From: Fidelibacterota bacterium
Lineage (GTDB): Bacteria; Pseudomonadota; Alphaproteobacteria; Rhodospirillales; Rhodospirillaceae
Direction of reading: 5' to 3'
DNA length: 64,000 nucleotides
Assembly: GCA_002712165.1 (NCBI GenBank)
Contig: PASS01000054.1
Location: 8,428-72,427, forward strand
Shown here: one piece after another, positions 56,499 through 64,000 of the stretch
Position numbering within the stretch: position 1 is the stretch's first letter
Layout of the letters: each line of letters begins with the position of its first letter
The notes under the pieces: generated by a model
What the model saw: the letters and a program-made list of their open reading frames with translations, nothing else
What the model was told of the DNA's origin: nothing
The model's database searches: none
Translations under genes and position numbers: made by a program

Positions 56499-57101
56499 AT
56501 GTTTAAACGTCGTACATCTACTTCTTGGGCTATACAGTTTTTGAGTGTCATTTGGCCTAAAATGGGATGGCGGAGAGCTGTTTCATATTATTGGCATAGG
56601 CTAAAACGTATTCCTGGATCACCAGAAAGTATTGCAATGGGCGTTGCCTGTGGCGTGGCAGCATCAATGATGCCATTCATGGGACTCCACTTTCTCATTT
56701 CTATGGGCATAGCATGGTTGATTAGAGCGAGTATGATTGCTGCAGCCATAGGAACTATCGTTGGAAATCCGTGGACATTCCCTTTTATATGGGTTGGTAC
56801 ATATGAGTTTGGTGTTCTACTTTTAGGTGAGGGTAGCCTAGAGAGCGGCGAGACCCCGTTTCGTACAATGTTCGGTGGTCTTTACCGTTCAATAGAAACG
56901 TTTGATGGTACGTTGTTTGTGGATCAAGTCATGCCTACTCTATTACCAATGATTGTCGGAAGCATTCCTGTTTCTATCATTGCTGGTGTATCGGCATATT
57001 TTATAGTCCTTAGACCCGTCCGGGCTGTTCATAAGTTGAGACAGGTACGGAAAAACTCACTCTCTGAAGATAATGATGATTTAATGAAAGATGGAAAATG
57101 A
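56499..57101 (+). CDS. DUF2062 domain membrane protein
   Basis: A 200-residue membrane protein of unknown role. The DUF2062 signature is visible as GSPESIAMGVACGVAASMMP, then PFMGLHFLISMGIAWLIRAS and IGTIVGNPWTFPFIW. About three hydrophobic helices are present, including the last, IVGSIPVSIIAGVSAYFIV. It follows spoT by 15 bp and overlaps pdxJ by 4 bp (ATGA), so all are likely on one transcript. The spoT-DUF2062-pdxJ order is usual in the class. Confidence 0.9.
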   Translation: MFKRRTSTSWAIQFLSVIWPKMGWRRAVSYYWHRLKRIPGSPESIAMGVACGVAASMMPFMGLHFLISMGIAWLIRASMIAAAIGTIVGNPWTFPFIWVGTYEFGVLLLGEGSLESGETPFRTMFGGLYRSIETFDGTLFVDQVMPTLLPMIVGSIPVSIIAGVSAYFIVLRPVRAVHKLRQVRKNSLSEDNDDLMKDGK

Positions 57102-57859
57102 TAGACGTTCAATCTGGTCAGACACAGTGTCTGAGACTAGGCGTGAATGTGGATCATGTAGCAACAGTCAGAAACGCGAGAGGTGGAATTCATCCAGATC
57201 CCGTCCGTGCAGCATTATTGGCTGCTCAGGCAGGAGCTGACGGTATCACTGCTCATTTACGCGAGGACCGCAGGCATATATCGGATGCAGACATTGCAAA
57301 GCTAATGGCTGATCTTCACATACCGCTAAACTTAGAAATGGCAGCAACTGAGGAGATGTTAACAATCGCCCTGAGGCATAGACCTCACGCCGTTTGTATT
57401 GTGCCAGAAAAAAGGCAAGAACGGACCACTGAGGGAGGTCTTAATGTAGCTGATTCTCAGATTTATCTGTCCCCATTTGTTCGTAAATTAACCGAATCTG
57501 GCGCGCGGGTTTCTATGTTTATAGAACCAGATGAACGCCAATTAGATGCAGTGAAAAATCTAGATGTTCCCGTGGTGGAGCTCCATACGGGTGCCTATTG
57601 CGATGCTCCCGCAGGAATTCTTCGAGAGCAACAATTAGAAAGAATTCAACATGCAGCTGATTATGCAGATAAAATTGGGTTAGAATGCCATGCAGGGCAT
57701 GGATTAGGTTACGATACCGTCGGTCCAATTGCCGCTATCACAACCTTGACCGAGTTAAATATCGGTCACTTTTTGATAGGAGAGGCCATATTTATAGGAT
57801 TCCAAGAGGCAATAAGGCGCATGCGAAAAGAGATGGAAATAGCGCGCATACCGGCGTGA
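57098..57859 (+). CDS. pdxJ: Pyridoxine 5'-phosphate synthase PdxJ
   Basis: PdxJ closes the pyridine ring of vitamin B6 from 1-deoxyxylulose 5-phosphate and 3-amino-2-oxopropyl phosphate. Motifs are LGVNVDHVATVRNARGG near residue 13, DGITAHLREDRRHI near 47, NLEMAATEEM near 77, and HTGAYCDA near 165. GLECHAGHGLGYDTVGP and NIGHFLIGEAIF close the phosphate site. The length of 253 residues is normal. Confidence 0.97.
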   Translation: MIDVQSGQTQCLRLGVNVDHVATVRNARGGIHPDPVRAALLAAQAGADGITAHLREDRRHISDADIAKLMADLHIPLNLEMAATEEMLTIALRHRPHAVCIVPEKRQERTTEGGLNVADSQIYLSPFVRKLTESGARVSMFIEPDERQLDAVKNLDVPVVELHTGAYCDAPAGILREQQLERIQHAADYADKIGLECHAGHGLGYDTVGPIAAITTLTELNIGHFLIGEAIFIGFQEAIRRMRKEMEIARIPA

Positions 57860-57876
57860 GATAGTGGTGGTGTAGG

Positions 57877-58317
57877 ATGATTATAGGTATCGGAAACGAT
57901 CTCATAGACATACGACGTATTGAAAAAACGATCACTCGATTTGGTGATAGGTTCATCAACCGTATTTTTACTGATGTGGAGCGCCGAAAAGCTGAACGCC
58001 GGCAAGGCTCAGGAAATTCATATGCTGCGACACTTGCAAAACGTTATGCAGCTAAAGAGGCGGCTTCCAAAGCGCTCGGCACTGGTTTTCGTAATGGTGT
58101 TTATTGGAGAGACCTTGGTGTGATTAATCTTTCAACCGGTAAGCCGACAATGGTGATGTCTGGAGGTGCTGCGGCGCGTTTAGAATCTTTGCTGCCGGCA
58201 GGTATGCGGCAACAAGTAGATTTAACCATTACGGATGAATATCCGATAGCTGAAGCGATGGTTATCATCACCGCAATTTCGACCACTCAACACCATCCGA
58301 AAGCGATAAGTATTTGA
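57877..58317 (+). CDS. acpS: Holo-[acyl-carrier-protein] synthase AcpS
   Basis: AcpS attaches 4'-phosphopantetheine to acyl carrier protein, the donor used by FabZ, LpxA and LpxD. The magnesium-binding aspartate is in [14 protein letters not shown] and the second signature is [17 protein letters not shown]. The length of 146 residues is slightly above the usual 120-135 through a C-terminal extension. It starts 17 bp after pdxJ. Confidence 0.96.
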   Translation: MIIGIGNDLIDIRRIEKTITRFGDRFINRIFTDVERRKAERRQGSGNSYAATLAKRYAAKEAASKALGTGFRNGVYWRDLGVINLSTGKPTMVMSGGAAARLESLLPAGMRQQVDLTITDEYPIAEAMVIITAISTTQHHPKAISI

Positions 58318-58436
58318 AGTCTTGACTTTTATTTCTCACGCTGGCTTCATCTTTGATCGCTATTTGGTCATCGCGATGCTGATCTAAATATCCAGGCACG
58401 TCCACATTTATAAAATTAATGATTGGTAGATAGAAA

Positions 58437-59174
58437 ATGTTAAGCGCTAAACAGCGGGAAGGATTCTGGGAAACAGTACATACTCTTATTTATGCGGTCG
58501 TAATCGCTATAATTATTCGTACATTTTTATTCGAGCCTTTTAATATTCCATCAGGGTCAATGATCCCTACTCTACTTGTCGGTGATTACTTATTCGTTTC
58601 TAAGTACTCTTACGGATATAGCAAACATTCTTTTCCTTTTAGCGCTGCACCAATTGATGGGAGAGTTATTGAATCACTGCCGGAGCGGGGAGATGTCGTT
58701 GTCTTTAAATTACCTTCTGATGAAAAAATAGATTACATCAAACGCGTCATTGGTCTACCTGGTGATACTATTCATTTGCAGGACGGACGCCTATTTATTA
58801 ATGAAACATTGGTGGAACGCGTATCTTTCGGAGAGTACGAGTATAGGAATACCTATGGAAGTTTATTGAGGCCCATACGTTATCTAGAGAAACTACCGAG
58901 TGGTAAGGAATATTATATATTAGAGGAGGGAGATAATCGCAGACTTGACAATACGCCTAAATTTAAAGTGCCAGAGAGGCATTATTTCGTTATGGGTGAC
59001 AATCGTGATAATTCACTCGATAGCCGAGCAAATGTAGGTTTTGTTCCGGCAGATAATTTGGTTGGGCGTGCCGAATTCTTATTTTACTCCACTGATGGTA
59101 GTGCATCTCTATTGAAGATATGGCGATGGCCGTTTGCAGTGCGCTACAGTCGAATATTTTCTGGTATAGAATAG
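58437..59174 (+). CDS. lepB: Signal peptidase I
   Basis: LepB removes signal peptides of exported proteins at the outer face of the inner membrane. One N-terminal helix (LIYAVVIAIIIRTFLF) leads to the catalytic serine, Ser41 in NIPSGSMIPTLLVGD. The general base is Lys102 in DYIKRVIGLPGD. The family box GDNRDNSLDSR is near residue 188. The length of 245 residues is normal. It lies 119 bp after acpS and 8 bp before rnc. Confidence 0.97.
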   Translation: MLSAKQREGFWETVHTLIYAVVIAIIIRTFLFEPFNIPSGSMIPTLLVGDYLFVSKYSYGYSKHSFPFSAAPIDGRVIESLPERGDVVVFKLPSDEKIDYIKRVIGLPGDTIHLQDGRLFINETLVERVSFGEYEYRNTYGSLLRPIRYLEKLPSGKEYYILEEGDNRRLDNTPKFKVPERHYFVMGDNRDNSLDSRANVGFVPADNLVGRAEFLFYSTDGSASLLKIWRWPFAVRYSRIFSGIE

Positions 59175-59182
59175 CTTCAGAC

Positions 59183-59881
59183 ATGGAGGCTTACGATTCC
59201 TTAATTGAAAGTTCACTCGGGTACAAGTTTGTTGATAGAAGCCTTCTCACGCTAGCATTGACCCATAGAGGGTCGTTGAGTACCCCAATTAAGGAAAGGC
59301 CGCCTGGACAGCCTACTAACGAACGTTTGGAATTTCTTGGTGACCGCGTGTTAGGGTTGGTCATTTCTGAGAGCTTACTAAAAGCCTATCCTTACGAGGC
59401 TGAAGGAGCACTAGCAACACGGCTGGCCGCTTTGGTAAGCGCTTCTACCTTGAGTAAGGTTGCAGAAGAGATTGGGCTTGGATCCCATATTAAGATGGCG
59501 CCCGGGCAACAGGCTCTTGCGATGCAGTCTGCGATACTTGCTGATGCCTGTGAGGCAGTAATCGGAGCTCTCTACCTGGATGGTGGTTTGGAGGTAGCTG
59601 CACAATTCATTTCCTCGCATTGGGAATCATTGATGCGTAAAGAGATTGTTCCACCTAAGGATTCAAAAACAACTCTTCAGGAATGGGCCCAGGGAAGGCG
59701 ATTACCATTACCATATTACAAAACTATATCGGAATCAGGTCCTGCACATACACCTAGCTTTGTAGTTTCAGTGAAAGTTGATGGGTTTTCAGAACATAAA
59801 GGTGAAGGCCGCACGAAACGTTTCGCTGAGCAAGCTGCTGCAGCTTTACTATTGAAAGAAATATCAGGAATCTCCAAGTGA
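59183..59881 (+). CDS. rnc: Ribonuclease III
   Basis: RNase III cuts double-stranded RNA, including rRNA precursors. The signature is NERLEFLGDRVLGLV, with metal-binding Glu/Asp, and ADACEAVIGALYLDGG holds the second set. The C-terminal dsRNA-binding domain has SKTTLQEWAQGR and GEGRTKRFAEQAAA. The track's start (59120) overlaps lepB; ATG 59183 (MEAYDSL) gives 232 residues, the normal size. It overlaps era by 4 bp. Confidence 0.97.
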   Translation: MEAYDSLIESSLGYKFVDRSLLTLALTHRGSLSTPIKERPPGQPTNERLEFLGDRVLGLVISESLLKAYPYEAEGALATRLAALVSASTLSKVAEEIGLGSHIKMAPGQQALAMQSAILADACEAVIGALYLDGGLEVAAQFISSHWESLMRKEIVPPKDSKTTLQEWAQGRRLPLPYYKTISESGPAHTPSFVVSVKVDGFSEHKGEGRTKRFAEQAAAALLLKEISGISK

Positions 59882-60807
59882 ATGAAAATGTACCTGATGC
59901 TAGAACACGATGCGGGTTCGTAGCGGTACTTGGTGGGCCTAACGCAGGAAAATCGACCCTTGTTAATGCCTTGGTTGGCAGTAAGGTCAGTATAGTTACA
60001 CCTAGGGCACAGACAACACGCTCGATAGTTCGCGGCATTGCGATGTCTGAGCAGACCCAAATCATATTTCTAGATACACCAGGTATATTTGACGCCAAGA
60101 AACGCTTTGAACGAGCAATAGTGTCAGCTGCTTGGTCAGGAGCTAATGATGCAGACGTGGTTTTACTTGTTATCGATGCCGCCAAAGAATCTTCAAGACA
60201 AGGCTTTTCTTCTGCGAATAAAAAAATATTCGCTCAGCTTAGTAAGCTAGGTAGCAAAGCGCTGCTAGTTCTCAATAAGATTGATATCTGTGAAAAGGTA
60301 GATTTGTTGAATCTTACTGCAATGGTGAATGACTTAAATATATTCAGTGAGATATTTATGGTTTCTGCTTTAACTGGTGATGGACTGGAAAAAATAAGAC
60401 TACACTTGACAGGTACTTTATCACAGGGCCCGTGGATGTTTCCAGAGGATGACATTTCAGACATGCCATTAAGACTATTATCCGCTGAAATAACTCGTGA
60501 GAAATTATTTTTTAGACTGAGGCAAGAGTTACCATACTCCTGCGCAGTAGAAGTGGAGCGATGGGAAGAAAAAAATGACGGTAGTGTATGGATAGAACAA
60601 ACTATTTACGTAAGTCGCGAGAGCCATAGGCCAATTGTTCTGGGTCAAGGTGGGAAAAATATCAAAGCAATTGGAGCATCGGCACGTATAGAATTTGAAA
60701 AGTATGTCAATCGTCGTGTGCACTTATTTTTACATGTGAAAGTAAATGAACGGTGGTTGGATGAGCGTCGGTTCTATTCTTCATGGGGCCTTGACTTTAA
60801 TGCCTAA
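59878..60807 (+). CDS. era: GTPase Era
   Basis: Era binds the 3' end of 16S rRNA and aids 30S subunit maturation. The G motifs are LGGPNAGKSTLVNA (G1), LDTPGIF (G3) and LVLNKIDI (G4). The C-terminal KH domain (about residues 205-290) has VSRESHRPIVLGQGGKNIKAI. It starts at a GTG that overlaps the rnc stop (GTGA). The length of 309 residues is normal. The rnc-era pair is almost universal in Proteobacteria. Confidence 0.97.
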   Translation: MNENVPDARTRCGFVAVLGGPNAGKSTLVNALVGSKVSIVTPRAQTTRSIVRGIAMSEQTQIIFLDTPGIFDAKKRFERAIVSAAWSGANDADVVLLVIDAAKESSRQGFSSANKKIFAQLSKLGSKALLVLNKIDICEKVDLLNLTAMVNDLNIFSEIFMVSALTGDGLEKIRLHLTGTLSQGPWMFPEDDISDMPLRLLSAEITREKLFFRLRQELPYSCAVEVERWEEKNDGSVWIEQTIYVSRESHRPIVLGQGGKNIKAIGASARIEFEKYVNRRVHLFLHVKVNERWLDERRFYSSWGLDFNA

Positions 60808-60882
60808 ATCGTTGCTTTTAAAATAATAAATTTTTCTTATTATTTTTATCATCGATGAGTCATCCGAGGCAAAGTTAGGTCC

Positions 60883-61605
60883 ATGGCTGTAAGTTGGGAA
60901 GATCAAGGAATTGTTATATCTGCGCGCCGATTTGGTGAACATGATGCTATTGTATCTCTTCTGACTGAAACACAAGGTCGTCACGTTGGATTAGTTAAAG
61001 GGGGCCTGGGACGCAAAAATCGAGGGATACTTCAACCTGGCAATGTTGTGCGAGCAAATTGGCGAGCGCGTCTCGAAGGCCAGCTTGGGACTTACATCAT
61101 TGAAGCTCTGGATAGTTATGCAGCCTTAGCGTTATCGGATGCTAATCAACTTTCGGGCATAACTGCTCTGTGCGCTATGGTGGATGCAACTCTGCCGGAG
61201 CGTGAGCCTCACGCTAATATTTACGAGGGGACTCTTCAATTACTCAAAAATCTAAATAACATTCATTGGCCTGCGTATTACGCTCTATGGGAACTGGCTT
61301 TGCTAAAAGATTTGGGGTACGGGCTAGATCTATCAAGTTGTGTGGTCACTGGAAGGCGTGATAATCTAAGTTACGTGTCGCCAAAAACTGGCCGTGCTGT
61401 TTCTAAGGGCGCGGCTGGTGAATATGCTTCAAGATTATTTGTCTTACCTTCTTTCTTTCGCACTGATGATGTTGAGGCTTCTAAACAGGAAGTTGCACAG
61501 GGATTGGCAATTACCGGTCATTTTTTCGAATCGTGGGTGTTTAATCCTCAAAACCAAGTGATTCCGTCATCGCGAACGCGATTTGTCACAAGATTTGATT
61601 CTTGA
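60883..61605 (+). CDS. recO: DNA repair protein RecO
   Basis: RecO loads RecA on SSB-coated gaps in the RecFOR pathway. The N-terminal OB fold opens with WEDQGIVISARRFGEHDAIV, followed by GRHVGLVKGGLGRK. The helical C-terminal part has YALWELALLKDLGYGLDLSSC, where zinc-type cysteines of other RecO proteins are mostly absent. The length of 240 residues is normal. The era-recO-parC order supports the call. Confidence 0.94.
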   Translation: MAVSWEDQGIVISARRFGEHDAIVSLLTETQGRHVGLVKGGLGRKNRGILQPGNVVRANWRARLEGQLGTYIIEALDSYAALALSDANQLSGITALCAMVDATLPEREPHANIYEGTLQLLKNLNNIHWPAYYALWELALLKDLGYGLDLSSCVVTGRRDNLSYVSPKTGRAVSKGAAGEYASRLFVLPSFFRTDDVEASKQEVAQGLAITGHFFESWVFNPQNQVIPSSRTRFVTRFDS

Positions 61606-61672
61606 AAATACTAGGTATTGTTGATGGGTAGTATTGCCCGCTATGCTACGAGACATTTAATAGAGTGATTTG

Positions 61673-63979
61673 ATGGCTAAACCCCGCACAAAACGATCCA
61701 AGCGACCCAAATCCTCCGAGACTGTTCACAACACGACTTTAGATGATGCTCTGAGTGAACGGTATTTAGCCTATGCTCTTTCAACCATTGTTTCCCGTTC
61801 GCTACCTGATGTCAGGGATGGTCTAAAACCCGTTCATCGCCGATTACTTTATGCGATGCGCCAACTGAAACTGGACCCTACGGGAGGATATAAGAAATGC
61901 GCAAGGGTAGTCGGTGATGTTATAGGTAAGTACCATCCACACGGCGATTCGGCTGCCTATGATGCTCTAGTTCGACTCGCGCAAAGCTTTTCAGTTCGAT
62001 TCCCTCTAGTCGAAGGTCAGGGAAACTTCGGTAACATTGATGGTGATAATGCTGCAGCGATGCGTTACACCGAAGCAAAGCTTACACCCTTTGCTAAAGC
62101 GCTTATGGATGACCTTGATGAAGATGTGGTGGACTTTCGGCCAACTTACGATGGAGAAGAATTAGAACCCATTGTTATGCCCTCTGCTGTTCCGAATCTT
62201 CTTGCTAATGGTTCGGCTGGTATTGCGGTGGGTATGGCAACAAATATACCTCCACATAATGTGGGTGAGGTGTGCGACGCTCTTTTACATTTGATAAAAA
62301 CACCCAAAGCACGAATATCTAAACTTGTGGATATGATACCTGGTCCTGATTTTGCTACAGGTGGTGTTCTTGTAGAGAGTAGTGATAATATAGTTGAAGC
62401 TTATAAAAGTGGGCGAGGATCTTTCCGTTTACGAGCAAAGTGGGCTGTTGAAGACTTGGGTAGAGGGATTTACCACGTTGTTGTAACAGAAATTCCTTAC
62501 CAGATACAGAAATCACGACTGATTGAACGCATAGCGACGCTTATGGAAGAAAAAAAACTTCCGGTGCTGGCGGATGTGCGAGATGAGTCAGCCGAAGATG
62601 TGCGCATCATCTTAGAGCCTAGATCGCGTAGTGTTGATCCTGAACAACTAATGGAACAATTATTTCGTCAGACAGATCTTGAGACGCGCTTTGGACTTAA
62701 CATGAATGTACTTGATTCATCAGGTGTCCCTCGGGTGATGAGTTTGGTGGAAGTCCTGCAAGCTTACTTGAACCATCGTAAGTTTATACTTGTAAGACAT
62801 GCTAAGCACCAGCTTGCGACAATTAATAATAGATTAGAGATTCTGGCCGGTCACCTTGTCGCCTATCTAAATCTTGATTCAGTGATACGTTTGATTCGTA
62901 GAGAAGACGAACCAAAACCATTATTGATGAAAAAGTTTAAACTATCGGATGTGCAAGCCGAGGCTATCCTAAACATGCGATTACGTTCCCTCCGAAAATT
63001 AGAAGAGATTGAAATTAAAGCAGAACACAAGAATCTAGGGATTAAAAAAAGAGAACTACGGAGTTTACTTAAAGATAGCAAAAAACAATGGCTGTCTATA
63101 GCGGCGCAAGTCAAACATACAAAAGAAATGTTTGGTCAAAAGACGGCACTTGGTAAGCGACGTACAACATTAGGGCAGGTACCTACGGCCGTTGTAGTAC
63201 CTATAGAGTCTTTCGTCGAAAAAGAGCCGATCACAGTCATACTCTCTGTTAAAGGTTGGGTCAGGACTATAAAAGGTCACCGCGACGATGTAGTTTCTGG
63301 TAAATCCGAATTAAAATTTAAGGAAGGTGATAGATTCCTTAGTGCTGTCAAAGCTCAGTCCAATGATAAAATTTTACTATTCGCTTCGGATGGCCGTTTC
63401 TATACCCTTTCAGCGGATAAACTGCCCCAAGGAAGAGGTTACGGAGAGCCCATTCGTTTACTAATGGATCTTCCCAACGATGCTGATATCGTCTCAATGG
63501 TGGTGTACGATCAAGAGCAAAAATTCTTGCTTGTTTCTAGTGCTGGTCGGGGGTTTGTTGTTGTCGCGGAGCAAGTATTTGCCCAAACTAAAAATGGAAA
63601 ACAAGCATTAAATCTTACCAAAGGCGAATATGGCAGAGTTTGCACTCCGGTGCCGAGATCATCTAAACAGGGTGATGATATCTTAACAGGTCAACCGCCA
63701 GATTCAGTTGCGATTATAGGTGATAATAGAAAACTCCTTATTTTCCCACTCAAAGATGTTCCTCAAATGGGACGAGGTAGGGGAGTAATTCTTCAACGCT
63801 ATAAAGGTGGCGGTTGCGCAGATGCTAAGGTGTTCACAATCAAAGATGGACTTACATGGAAATCGGGAGACCGTGAACGCACTGAGACTGATCTACGAGC
63901 ATGGATTGGTGCTCGTGCACAAGCTGGACGTATGCCCCCTAAAGGGTTCTCGCGAGAAACGCGCCCGTTCTCCACGTAG
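61673..63979 (+). CDS. parC: DNA topoisomerase IV subunit A
   Basis: ParC is the DNA-cleaving subunit of topoisomerase IV, which decatenates daughter chromosomes. The catalytic tyrosine is Tyr132 in AAAMRYTEAKLTP. The quinolone-determining region reads GKYHPHGDSAAYDALVRLA, with Ser and Ala at the positions often mutated. The C-terminal domain (from about residue 500) has degenerate beta-pinwheel blades and no GyrA box (QRRGGKG), so it is ParC and not GyrA. ATG 61673 follows a TTG by one codon. The length is 768 residues, and the gene ends 21 bp before the window does. Confidence 0.95.
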   Translation: MAKPRTKRSKRPKSSETVHNTTLDDALSERYLAYALSTIVSRSLPDVRDGLKPVHRRLLYAMRQLKLDPTGGYKKCARVVGDVIGKYHPHGDSAAYDALVRLAQSFSVRFPLVEGQGNFGNIDGDNAAAMRYTEAKLTPFAKALMDDLDEDVVDFRPTYDGEELEPIVMPSAVPNLLANGSAGIAVGMATNIPPHNVGEVCDALLHLIKTPKARISKLVDMIPGPDFATGGVLVESSDNIVEAYKSGRGSFRLRAKWAVEDLGRGIYHVVVTEIPYQIQKSRLIERIATLMEEKKLPVLADVRDESAEDVRIILEPRSRSVDPEQLMEQLFRQTDLETRFGLNMNVLDSSGVPRVMSLVEVLQAYLNHRKFILVRHAKHQLATINNRLEILAGHLVAYLNLDSVIRLIRREDEPKPLLMKKFKLSDVQAEAILNMRLRSLRKLEEIEIKAEHKNLGIKKRELRSLLKDSKKQWLSIAAQVKHTKEMFGQKTALGKRRTTLGQVPTAVVVPIESFVEKEPITVILSVKGWVRTIKGHRDDVVSGKSELKFKEGDRFLSAVKAQSNDKILLFASDGRFYTLSADKLPQGRGYGEPIRLLMDLPNDADIVSMVVYDQEQKFLLVSSAGRGFVVVAEQVFAQTKNGKQALNLTKGEYGRVCTPVPRSSKQGDDILTGQPPDSVAIIGDNRKLLIFPLKDVPQMGRGRGVILQRYKGGGCADAKVFTIKDGLTWKSGDRERTETDLRAWIGARAQAGRMPPKGFSRETRPFST

Positions 63980-64000
63980 ATGATATTCACAAATATGAAT

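Overview
The window is a chromosomal segment of an alphaproteobacterium with intermediate base composition, probably an uncultivated Rhodospirillales-like lineage. The evidence is gene order. The runs rseP-bamA-skp-lpxD-fabZ-lpxA-lpxI-lpxB, trpGDC-moaC-moeA, tpiA-secG-pyrG-kdsA-eno-ftsB-pdhABC-lpd-lipA and rpoZ-spoT-pdxJ-acpS-lepB-rnc-era-recO-parC are typical of that class. An E1-beta subunit carrying its own lipoyl domain and a direct-repeat LexA operator (GTTC-N7-GTTC) upstream of lexA fit the same class. I see no tRNA, rRNA, CRISPR array, prophage or insertion sequence.

Layout. 1-8184 (+): envelope biogenesis (end of rseP, bamA, skp) followed by the front half of lipid A synthesis. 8255-12112 (-): gltA, gltX and lexA. 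12249-19081 (-): an accessory block with a GMC oxidoreductase and two tandem copies of a two-gene cassette of secreted proteins (called A and B here), lying between lexA and moeA. 19240-23408 (-): trpG-trpD-trpC-moaC-moeA, with overlapping or nearly touching genes. 23569-25098 (+): a YibQ-like divergent polysaccharide deacetylase and a small secreted protein. 25122-28594 (-): ppiD-trpE. 28791-34165 (+): tpiA, secG, pyrG, kdsA, eno. 34187-36133 (-): a TonB-dependent-receptor-like outer-membrane protein with a short plug. 36627-43869 (+): ftsB, the pyruvate dehydrogenase complex, lipA and a COQ10/RatA START protein. 43929-44942 (-): pgpA-cinA. 45373-47275 (+): an M23 peptidase overlapping a bactofilin. 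47313-53229: slt (-), dapA, smpB and a secreted glutathione peroxidase (+), a family 5-like uracil-DNA glycosylase (-), and folK (+). 53383-63979 (+): rpoZ with a remarkable repeat tail, spoT, a DUF2062 gene, pdxJ, acpS, lepB, rnc, era, recO, parC.

Most genes are housekeeping genes in familiar neighbourhoods. The parts worth attention are the places where this conserved order is interrupted, and the rpoZ tail. The strongest candidate for an undescribed system is the A1-B1-A2-B2 cassette at 14019-19081. B proteins carry three PF03640/COG4315-like 'secreted repeat' units. A proteins are secreted proteins of no family I can name. A palindrome sits in the promoter region of the first A gene. Second is the omega subunit (rpoZ), which has a C-terminal tail of ten consecutive 24-bp (octapeptide EPPPASxA-type) repeats. 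Third is the short-plug outer-membrane receptor between eno and ftsB.

Function calls are from motifs read by eye and from remembered family knowledge; no database search was run. Statements about 'usual' alphaproteobacterial gene order are from memory.
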